From: Sutterella sp. UBA1442
GTDB taxonomy: Bacteria; Pseudomonadota; Gammaproteobacteria; Burkholderiales; Burkholderiaceae_F
Direction: 5' to 3'
Length of the DNA stretch: 7,417 nucleotides
Assembly (NCBI GenBank): GCA_002329575.1
Contig: DCTK01000004.1
Span: 6,431-13,847, forward strand
Below are positions 1 to 7,417 of this stretch, piece by piece (the stretch's first letter is position 1; each line of letters opens with the position of its first letter). A program made the position numbers and the translations under genes. Under the pieces are notes generated by a model. The model did not search any database. It was not told where the DNA came from and saw nothing but the letters and a program-made list of their open reading frames with translations.

Positions 1-52
1 CCAAACCGGTCCTTGTGAAATCTGTAAAAACGAAGATAAATCAGAGGGTTAA
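1..52 (+). CDS. Possible C-terminal tail of an upstream protein with a CxxC pair (partial)
   Basis: Reading from base 2, the window opens with 16 sense codons, QTGPCEICKNEDKSEG, and a TAA stop at 50-52. The Cys-x-x-Cys pair followed by a charged end resembles the tail of a small zinc-binding or redox protein, but the piece is far too short to identify. A second frame, from base 3, is also open to a TAA at 54-56, so the reading frame is not certain. The frame with the two cysteines was preferred because it looks more protein-like and is followed at once by a hairpin. The gene body lies outside the window, and no family is assigned. Confidence 0.4.
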   Translation, partial: QTGPCEICKNEDKSEG

Positions 53-63
53 CTAATTTTTTG

Positions 64-89
64 TTAGGTCGTCAAACTTTTCGGCCTAA
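64..89 (+). terminator. Small hairpin after the upstream reading frame (possible weak terminator)
   Basis: Bases 64-71 (TTAGGTCG) pair with 82-89 (CGGCCTAA), with one G-T wobble and a 10-base loop. The hairpin starts 12 bases after the stop of the putative upstream tail and ends just before the pyrG promoter. That position suits an end-of-transcript signal. There is no T-tract after the stem on either strand, so it is not a standard intrinsic terminator; it could be an RNA 3'-end stabiliser or chance. Confidence 0.3.
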
Positions 90-93
90 AAGA

Positions 94-1790
<1,697 letters not shown>

Positions 1791-1821
1791 CGTGGCCTTA
1801 GGGTTTAAGTAATATCGGGAA

Positions 1822-1866
1822 GCGGTCAAAGACTTTTTATAAAGCCTTTGACCGCGGATTTTATTT
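1822..1866 (+). terminator. Strong intergenic hairpin with T-rich tail between pyrG and kdsA
   Basis: GCGGTCAAAG (1822-1831) and CTTTGACCGC (1846-1855) form a perfect 10-base-pair stem. After one A-C mismatch the stem continues for four more pairs (1833-1836 with 1841-1844), closed by a TTAT loop. GG and then a T-rich stretch, ATTTTATTT (1858-1866), follow. The shape fits an intrinsic terminator, though the T-tract starts two bases late and is broken by an A, so leaky termination is likely. The kdsA ribosome-binding stretch begins straight after it, and no convincing new promoter is visible in the gap. It could therefore be an attenuator, an RNA-processing site or a 3'-end stabiliser rather than a full stop. 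Confidence 0.65.
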
Positions 1867-1874
1867 AGAGTGAG
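1867..1874 (+). promoter_or_regulatory. Ribosome-binding stretch that decides the kdsA start
   Basis: The purine-rich AGAGTGAG (1867-1874) places its AGAG core 8 bases before the ATG at 1879. The alternative GTG start at 1870 falls inside this stretch and has only T-rich sequence upstream, so it would lack a ribosome-binding site. Confidence 0.55.
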
Positions 1875-1878
1875 CAGT

Positions 1879-2730
1879 ATGAAACTGTGTGGTTTTGAAA
1901 TTGGTTTAAATCAACCGTTTTTCTTAATGGCAGGCCCTTGCGTCATCGAAAGTGAGCAATCTGTGATGCAGATTGCCAAGGAAATGAAGGCCATTTGCGA
2001 TGACTTGCACATTCCCTACATTTTTAAAGCCAGTTACGACAAGGCCAACCGCACTTCTGGGGCAAGTTTCCGTGGTCCGGGAATGCAAAAAGGGTTGGAA
2101 ATTTTGGCAAAAGTGCGTGAGACGGTCGGTGTTCCCGTGATTACCGATGTGCACACGGCAGAGGAAGTGCCTGTGGTTGCCAAGTATGTCGATGTTTTGC
2201 AGACGCCTGCCTTTTTGTGCCGTCAAACGGACTTTATCCGAGCTTGTGCACAGTCGGGTAAGCCAGTCAATATTAAAAAGGGTCAATTCTTGGCGCCCGG
2301 TGACATGAAAAACGTGATTGATAAAGCGCGTGCCGCAGCACGAGAAGCCGGTCTTGACGATGACGTCTTTATGGCCTGCGAGCGCGGTGCAAGTTTCGGT
2401 TACGGCAATCTTGTCAGCGATATGCGCAGTCTGGTCATTATGCGCGAAACCGGTGCTCCGGTTGTCTTTGATGCCACTCACTCCGTTCAATTGCCTGGTG
2501 GCAATGGGACGAGTTCCGGCGGCAATCGTGCCTTTGTGCCTGTTTTGGCTCGAGCTGCAGTTGCCGTTGGTGTTGCGGGTCTTTTCATGGAAACGCACCC
2601 TGATCCCCAACAAGCAAAAAGCGACGGTCCCAACATGGTTCCCTTGTCGCAAATGCACGATTTGTTAAGCTCCTTGGTGGCGATTGACCGAGTGGTCAAG
2701 GCGCAACCGTGGTTGGAAGAACGTTTTTAA
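1879..2730 (+). CDS. kdsA: 3-deoxy-8-phosphooctulonate synthase, metal-dependent type
   Basis: KdsA (Kdo-8-phosphate synthase, EC 2.5.1.55) condenses phosphoenolpyruvate with D-arabinose 5-phosphate. This cytosolic step makes Kdo for the inner core of lipopolysaccharide, so the host should be a Gram-negative. The product is 283 residues (E. coli: 284) and forms one TIM barrel of the class I DAHP synthase/KdsA superfamily. Visible motifs are [10 protein letters not shown] near 49-58, ITDVH at 88-92 and [11 protein letters not shown] at 108-118. C21 in AGPCVIES, H201, E238 and D249 match in order and spacing the metal ligands of the Aquifex enzyme. The E. coli metal-independent form has Asn at the Cys position, so this is the metal-dependent class. 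The ATG at 1879 gives the usual MKLC opening; a GTG at 1870 would add three residues. The gene follows the pyrG hairpin and sits 36 bases before eno, whose product supplies its substrate phosphoenolpyruvate. Confidence 0.97.
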   Translation: MKLCGFEIGLNQPFFLMAGPCVIESEQSVMQIAKEMKAICDDLHIPYIFKASYDKANRTSGASFRGPGMQKGLEILAKVRETVGVPVITDVHTAEEVPVVAKYVDVLQTPAFLCRQTDFIRACAQSGKPVNIKKGQFLAPGDMKNVIDKARAAAREAGLDDDVFMACERGASFGYGNLVSDMRSLVIMRETGAPVVFDATHSVQLPGGNGTSSGGNRAFVPVLARAAVAVGVAGLFMETHPDPQQAKSDGPNMVPLSQMHDLLSSLVAIDRVVKAQPWLEERF

Positions 2731-4059
<1,329 letters not shown>

Positions 4060-4087
4060 TTAAAGCTCGTACTTAAAGGGCCACTGC

Positions 4088-4483
4088 ATGATTACTCTTC
4101 GCCACATTATCTATGTGCTTACGGCGTTGTTGCTTCTCATGCTTTGGCCCTTAATCGGAGGCCAGGGAGGCTATCTTCGAGTGCTGGAGCTCACCGATGA
4201 GCTTGAGATGATTAAAGAAGATAACCTTGCGGCTTTCGAGCGCAATCAGCGCTTAGCTGCAGAAGTTCGGTCCCTTACACAAGGGGCCGATGCCATTGAA
4301 GAGCGCGCCCGATATGATCTCAATATGGTGCGCCCGGGCGAAGTGCTCTTTAGAATTCAGCGTCCGCAACGCGTCTTTCCCAATAGTGCCATTCCGGCCG
4401 ACATTATCAACGATCCATTGTATCGACCGGCACCTGTCACACCTCCTAGCGAAGCTTCTTCAAACTCCAAGCCCGCTCAATAA
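4088..4483 (+). CDS. ftsB: Cell division protein FtsB with extended C-terminal tail
   Basis: FtsB is a small bitopic inner-membrane protein. With FtsL and FtsQ it forms the divisome subcomplex that activates septal peptidoglycan synthesis by FtsWI. The 131-residue product has a short cytoplasmic start, one membrane span at about 7-24, and a predicted periplasmic coiled coil at about 30-64. The family signature follows as AIEERARYDLNMVRPGE (69-85), closely like the E. coli segment. Residues 91-131 form an extra tail rich in proline, serine and alanine; the E. coli protein has 103 residues in all, so this one is longer. AAAGGG at 4075-4080 lies 7 bases before the ATG. The gene starts 28 bases after eno, so co-transcription is likely, and the eno-ftsB order is common in beta- and gammaproteobacteria. 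Confidence 0.95.
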   Translation: MITLRHIIYVLTALLLLMLWPLIGGQGGYLRVLELTDELEMIKEDNLAAFERNQRLAAEVRSLTQGADAIEERARYDLNMVRPGEVLFRIQRPQRVFPNSAIPADIINDPLYRPAPVTPPSEASSNSKPAQ

Positions 4484-4501
4484 GAGGCTTTTCTAGGTAC
4501 A

Positions 4502-4528
4502 TAGCGTTATAGCGCTAGTAAATTTTCT
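4502..4528 (+). terminator. Weak stem-loop downstream of ftsB (possible end of the pyrG-ftsB transcript)
   Basis: TAGCG (4502-4506) pairs with CGCTA (4513-4517) around a six-base loop. AATTTT follows a few bases later. The stem is short and its thymine run is not adjacent, so this is a low-confidence terminator. A second weak pairing, AAAAG (4531-4535) with CTTTT (4542-4546), lies just beyond. The whole gap to the next gene (4484-4598) is AT-rich, with a pyrimidine-rich stretch at about 4561-4583. Confidence 0.3.
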
Positions 4529-4555
4529 GCAAAAGCTGAGACTTTTCTCTATAAC
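4527..4555 (+). promoter_or_regulatory. Possible promoter of the M20 amidohydrolase gene
   Basis: TATAAC at 4550-4555 matches five of six -10 consensus bases. CTGCAA at 4527-4532, 17 bases upstream, is a poor -35. A start near 4562 would give a leader of about 37 bases with a strong AAGGAG (4584-4589) 9 bases before the ATG. The 115-base gap after ftsB favours a separate transcription unit, but the promoter call rests on one hexamer. Confidence 0.35.
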
Positions 4556-4598
4556 TAATCTCACCCCCAGTTCTTTTCCTTTTAAGGAGCAAGACATC

Positions 4599-5792
4599 AT
4601 GGCTCAGGTGATTATTAAACCGCAAGCCCTCTCTGAATGTGCCGAGGCAGCTGCCGCTGTGCGCCATATCATTCATGCCTGTCCCGAAGTGGGATTGGAT
4701 CTTGTAGAAACTGAAAAAACGATTGTTGAGGCTCTTAAGAGCTTTGGTTGTGAGGATATCCACACACGGGTGGGCGGCAAAGATGTTGCCGGCGTTGTTT
4801 GTGTGATTAAGGGCAATAAGCCCGGTCGCACAATTGGTCTTCGAGCCGACAGCGATGCATTGCCGTTAAACGAAAACACGGGTGTTCCCTACACCAGTAC
4901 GAAAGAAAAGCGTATGCACGCATGCGGTCACGACGGTCACGTAGCAACACTGCTGGCGGTGGTGAAGTATCTGCAAGAAAATCGTGATTTTGCCGGAACG
5001 TTGGTTGCGATCTTTCAGCCTGGCGAAGAAGGTTTTGCCGGTGCTCGTTTCATGGTTGAAGACGGTCTTGTGGATCGATTCGGTATTGAAGAGTTCTATG
5101 CACTTCACACTGAACCCTCGTTAGACGTTGGAACAGTCGGCTTTATTGAAGGTTACGCAACGGCCAATGCTGACATTTTTGAGATCACGTTTACGGGCAA
5201 AGGCGGTCACGGCTCTCGTCCGCAAATGGCTCACGATCCTGTTGTAGCTGCGGCAGAAGCAGTCGGTGCTTTGCAAAGTATCGTTTCTCGTAATGTCTCG
5301 CCGGAACTCTCCGCCGTGGTCTCTGTTTGCAGTTTGCAGGCCGGAGACACCAACGGCACGAGTGTCATTCCGCAAAAAGCCCTTGTTCGTGGCACGGCCC
5401 GCTCGTTTGAGCCCGAGGTGCGTGATTTGATTGAAAGACGCATTGCTACGATTGCCGAAGGCATCGCTATAGCTCATGAAATGCAGGCCACGCCGGTTTA
5501 CACGCGACTGTACCCTGCCATGTACAACACGCCTGAGCGTGTGCAAGAGGCTCAAAGCCTTGCGGTGCAATGTTTGGGAGAGGATTGTGTGAAGCCGTTG
5601 AAGAGAAGTCACGGTGGTGAGGACTTTTCTTTCATGCTTTTGCAACGTCCGGGTTGTCTTTTCCGCTTGGGCAATCGCGATGCCGAGCATGATGCACCGG
5701 TTCATAACGAACGCTTTAACTTTAACGATAAAGCGATCGCTACCGGAGCCGCGGTATTGCTGTCGATTGCACTGACGAGAATGAGTGCCTAG
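4599..5792 (+). CDS. M20D-family metal-dependent amidohydrolase (hippurate hydrolase-like)
   Basis: This is a dinuclear metal peptidase/amidohydrolase of subfamily M20D, which includes hippurate hydrolases, auxin-conjugate hydrolases and N-acyl-amino-acid deacylases. Such enzymes cleave an N-acyl group from an amino acid; the substrate cannot be read from sequence. The 397 residues fit the family, and there is no signal peptide, so it is cytosolic. Visible sites are GLRADSDALPL (80-90), the ligand motif HACGHDGH (107-114, C109/H111), QPGEEG with likely base E143 and ligand E144, H170, the lid-domain GGHG (202-205, H204), GGEDF (339-343) and ligand H369 in PVHNERFNFND. All expected metal ligands are present. 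H170 sits in LHTEP where relatives usually have LHNWP, and the C-terminal motif reads SHGGEDF rather than MG(S/A)EDF. The start is fixed by AAGGAG at 4584-4589. It is convergent with the minus-strand pair and probably its own transcription unit. Deacylase in amino-acid salvage is an inference; labels such as hipO or abgB would be a guess. Confidence 0.9.
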   Translation: MAQVIIKPQALSECAEAAAAVRHIIHACPEVGLDLVETEKTIVEALKSFGCEDIHTRVGGKDVAGVVCVIKGNKPGRTIGLRADSDALPLNENTGVPYTSTKEKRMHACGHDGHVATLLAVVKYLQENRDFAGTLVAIFQPGEEGFAGARFMVEDGLVDRFGIEEFYALHTEPSLDVGTVGFIEGYATANADIFEITFTGKGGHGSRPQMAHDPVVAAAEAVGALQSIVSRNVSPELSAVVSVCSLQAGDTNGTSVIPQKALVRGTARSFEPEVRDLIERRIATIAEGIAIAHEMQATPVYTRLYPAMYNTPERVQEAQSLAVQCLGEDCVKPLKRSHGGEDFSFMLLQRPGCLFRLGNRDAEHDAPVHNERFNFNDKAIATGAAVLLSIALTRMSA

Positions 5793-5818
5793 AAACGAGA
5801 GTTTTCGGTCGATCAGAT

Positions 5819-5853
5819 AAGAGCGCGACAGTTGAGGATGTCGCGCTCTTTTT
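5819..5853 (+). terminator. Intrinsic terminator after the amidohydrolase gene
   Basis: AAGAGCGCGACA (5819-5830) and TGTCGCGCTCTT (5839-5850) form a perfect 12-base-pair GC-rich stem around an eight-base loop. It is followed on the plus strand by a run of T ending at 5853. This is a textbook rho-independent terminator, 26 bases after the plus-strand stop. It ends at the stop codon (5852-5854) of the converging minus-strand gene. The stem would also form in that transcript, but there the following sequence (TTATCTG) is less T-rich, so termination in that direction would be weaker. Confidence 0.93.
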
Positions 5854-6814
5854 AGTTAAGGATCGTGGGCTTGGCCGGTTCAGGGGCCTGTTCGCTCATT
5901 GTGTTGAGCGCCTGATCGGCTACGGTCAGCGCACGTTCAACGGTGATCTTTTCGAGCGTTTGCATGACAGGGACGCTGTCTTTAAAGCTCGTGTTATATA
6001 GCCATAAATCTTTTCCATTACCGTAAATGTTTAGAAGGTCTGCGCGACCGTCTTCATACATTAGGCGGGTGGTAAAAAGTTTGGTCACTTCCAGTGTGGT
6101 GGGTTCTTGACCGGTCAGTTCAAAAGTCACAGGAGCAAAATTGCGGTCATTGCCCTTGCTTTCAATGACCTCATAAAGGGCCTCTTTTAGCATTTGGGGA
6201 TCACCCGCTTTGGCCGTTTGCATGCCGAAGTGATCAAGAAGTGATTCCATAGCGCTTTCTAGGCGAGACAGTACGCGTTCACGAGTGGCATCGGCAATCT
6301 TCGTGCCTGGAAAGCGAACATTGAGAGACTTTACCTCAATGCCGAGTCCACTGGGATCAACGGAAATTTTCATTGCCTGAAATTCCGCCGCCTCAAAAAC
6401 GGTCAATGAGTTTTCATCATCTTTAATGGCAAAGAAGTTCTGAACACGAAATGCGTCTTTAAAAGCATCGGGCAAAATCCAGTCGATGACTTCTTGTAAA
6501 GGGTGGCGCACAGTTTCCAATTGTGCCTTCTCGATGTTATATCGAGCCTCGTAGAAGAAATACTCGTCATTGACACAAAGCTTGAATAGCCAAACGAGTG
6601 TGCCAGTGGTCAGGTTTTTCTCTTTTGCGTAATCGACACTGATTTTTGCAATGCTATCGAGCACTTCACGATCGCTGACGTCATGAAGAGGATAAGGGCC
6701 GTTAACCGAGAAAACACTCTCGTTATTGCGTACTTCGATATTGCCTTGAAGGCCGTAGCCTTCAAAGATATCGTAAAGGCCTTCGATGGTCTCGAAAGTT
6801 GCTTTTTGTGCCAT
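5852..6814 (-). CDS. Uncharacterised acidic 320-residue protein downstream of hslO
   Basis: I do not recognise a family. The product is a soluble-looking protein with no signal peptide or membrane span, one cysteine (C80), and 51 acidic against 32 basic residues by hand count. It begins with a likely helix (FETIEGLYDIFEGYG, 7-21), then alternates strand-like stretches (26-37, 71-94, 158-167, 245-274) with helices (48-65, 175-195, 280-303). It ends in a proline-containing tail (307-320). Residues 26-63 and 262-295 look alike, so an internal repeat is possible. The ATG at 6814 was chosen because AGGAAAA (6829-6823) precedes it and the gene then starts 16 bases after the hslO stop. A longer reading from 6964 would run deep into hslO. 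Tight spacing and shared strand imply co-transcription with hslO, so a link to redox or protein-folding stress is possible but unproven. No catalytic motif is visible. Confidence 0.85.
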   Translation of the reverse strand: MAQKATFETIEGLYDIFEGYGLQGNIEVRNNESVFSVNGPYPLHDVSDREVLDSIAKISVDYAKEKNLTTGTLVWLFKLCVNDEYFFYEARYNIEKAQLETVRHPLQEVIDWILPDAFKDAFRVQNFFAIKDDENSLTVFEAAEFQAMKISVDPSGLGIEVKSLNVRFPGTKIADATRERVLSRLESAMESLLDHFGMQTAKAGDPQMLKEALYEVIESKGNDRNFAPVTFELTGQEPTTLEVTKLFTTRLMYEDGRADLLNIYGNGKDLWLYNTSFKDSVPVMQTLEKITVERALTVADQALNTMSEQAPEPAKPTILN

Positions 6815-6822
6815 AAAATCTG

Positions 6823-6829
6823 TTTTCCT
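6823..6829 (-). promoter_or_regulatory. Ribosome-binding site that decides the start of the unknown gene
   Basis: On the minus strand AGGAAAA lies directly downstream of the hslO stop codon, and its GGA ends 11 bases before the ATG at 6814. It supports translation from MAQKATF rather than from the upstream in-frame ATG at 6964, which lies inside hslO coding sequence. Confidence 0.6.
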
Positions 6830-6830
6830 A

Positions 6831-7417
6831 TTAATGAACTTGTTGATGACCGTTGCGGGAGAAAATCTCTGAGATTTGTTCCGGGGTAAAACGTTCTGTT
6901 TTCCCGCAGAAATCGCACGTGACAGCAAGTTCGCCTTCTTCGCTGGCAATCTGTAAAGCTTCAACCTCGCCTAATTGTTCAATCATGCGAGAAACTTTTT
7001 CTCGAGAGCAGGTACAAGCAAAGTAAGGTTGTTGCGGTTCAAAGTAGTCCGGCGCTTCTTCCCAGAAGAGTCGATGGGTGAGCTCTTGCGGAGAAAGCGT
7101 GAGCATTTCTTCGTCAGTGACTGTTTGAGCAAGCATTTCGATGCGATGCAAGTTTTCCTCTTGCTCTTCCGCACGGACTTCTGTTTCATAGCCGCCAGTG
7201 GCCGGCATTTTTTGAATCATAAGACCTGAGGCGGCTTTTTCATTAGCGGCCAGCCATAGTCGTGTATGAATTTGCTCGCTTTGCTCAAGATAGTTTTCAA
7301 GTACTTCAGCAACGGAACTGCCCGCAAGCGAGACAACTCCCTGATAAAGAGGCTCTCCTTCTGGGCGATCCTTAGGATCGAGCATGATGGCGCAACGGCC
7401 TTGACCGTGAGCGTTAA
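6831..7417 (-). CDS. hslO: Hsp33 redox-regulated chaperone, N-terminus beyond the window (partial)
   Basis: Hsp33 is a cytosolic holdase switched on by oxidation. In the reduced state four cysteines bind zinc; oxidative unfolding releases the zinc, forms disulfides and exposes the substrate-binding surface. The visible 194 residues (first full codon at 7413-7415) cover the C-terminal two thirds of a protein of about 290 residues. They include GQGRCAIMLDP and LYQGVVSL of the N-terminal fold, the helical linker, and the zinc-switch domain. That domain has ACTCSRE (cysteines at 134 and 136 of the visible part) and CDFCG (167 and 170), so the CxC and CxxC pairs are both intact. CTCSRE closely matches the E. 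coli segment. The reading frame runs off the right edge without a start; an ATG at 7385 is internal, since homologous sequence continues upstream of it. The unknown gene follows after 16 bases on the same strand. Confidence 0.96.
   Translation of the reverse strand, partial: NAHGQGRCAIMLDPKDRPEGEPLYQGVVSLAGSSVAEVLENYLEQSEQIHTRLWLAANEKAASGLMIQKMPATGGYETEVRAEEQEENLHRIEMLAQTVTDEEMLTLSPQELTHRLFWEEAPDYFEPQQPYFACTCSREKVSRMIEQLGEVEALQIASEEGELAVTCDFCGKTERFTPEQISEIFSRNGHQQVH

Noticed and set aside
1924..2658. A 244-codon open frame antisense to kdsA
   Set aside because: It lies wholly opposite a strongly supported gene, its translation resembles no protein family, and it has no evident ribosome-binding site. 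It is a by-product of kdsA codon composition.
5121..5705. A 194-codon open frame antisense to the M20 gene
   Set aside because: The plus-strand M20D frame has all family motifs. The antisense translation is rich in Arg, Thr and Asn with no recognisable domain.
5733..5740. GCGATCGC palindrome
   Set aside because: I noted a single copy inside coding sequence; not evidence of a repeat family or regulatory site.
6815..6964. N-terminal extension of the unknown protein from the ATG at 6964
   Set aside because: It would overlap the conserved zinc-switch coding region of hslO by more than 130 bases, and its translation (MKLYRLPAKK...) is basic and unlike the rest of the protein.

Overview
The window looks like ordinary chromosome from a Gram-negative betaproteobacterium of the order Burkholderiales, with roughly balanced base composition. 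The gene order pyrG-kdsA-eno-ftsB is typical of that order. The metal-type KdsA and the 'GQGRCAI' segment of Hsp33 also fit. GC content near one half by eye (not computed) and strong use of TTG for leucine argue against the high-GC Burkholderia, Ralstonia and Bordetella genomes. They suggest a gut-type lineage such as Sutterellaceae; that family call is an inference.

Layout. Bases 1-52 may hold the last codons of an upstream gene, followed by a small hairpin and a good pyrG promoter. Four plus-strand genes follow in close order: pyrG (CTP synthase, 162-1790), kdsA (Kdo-8-phosphate synthase, 1879-2730), eno (enolase, 2767-4059) and ftsB (divisome protein, 4088-4483). A strong hairpin lies between pyrG and kdsA, so pyrG may be partly uncoupled from the genes behind it. 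A separate plus-strand gene for an M20D amidohydrolase (4599-5792) has its own Shine-Dalgarno and perhaps its own promoter. A hairpin-plus-T-tract terminator (5819-5853) then separates it from two converging minus-strand genes. These are hslO (Hsp33, cut off at the right edge) and, 16 bases downstream of it, a 320-residue acidic protein of no family I recognise. No stretch over 300 bases lacks a gene. I see no tRNA, rRNA, CRISPR array, insertion sequence or phage signature.

How the genes fit together. Enolase makes phosphoenolpyruvate, KdsA condenses phosphoenolpyruvate with arabinose 5-phosphate, and PyrG makes the CTP later used to activate Kdo for lipopolysaccharide. FtsB adds a septum-assembly function to this envelope-and-growth cluster. 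On the other strand, Hsp33 is a redox-switched holdase, and the unknown protein is probably co-transcribed with it. That unknown protein, with hints of an internal repeat, is the least explained item here. Everything else is housekeeping, and I see no clear new multi-gene system.
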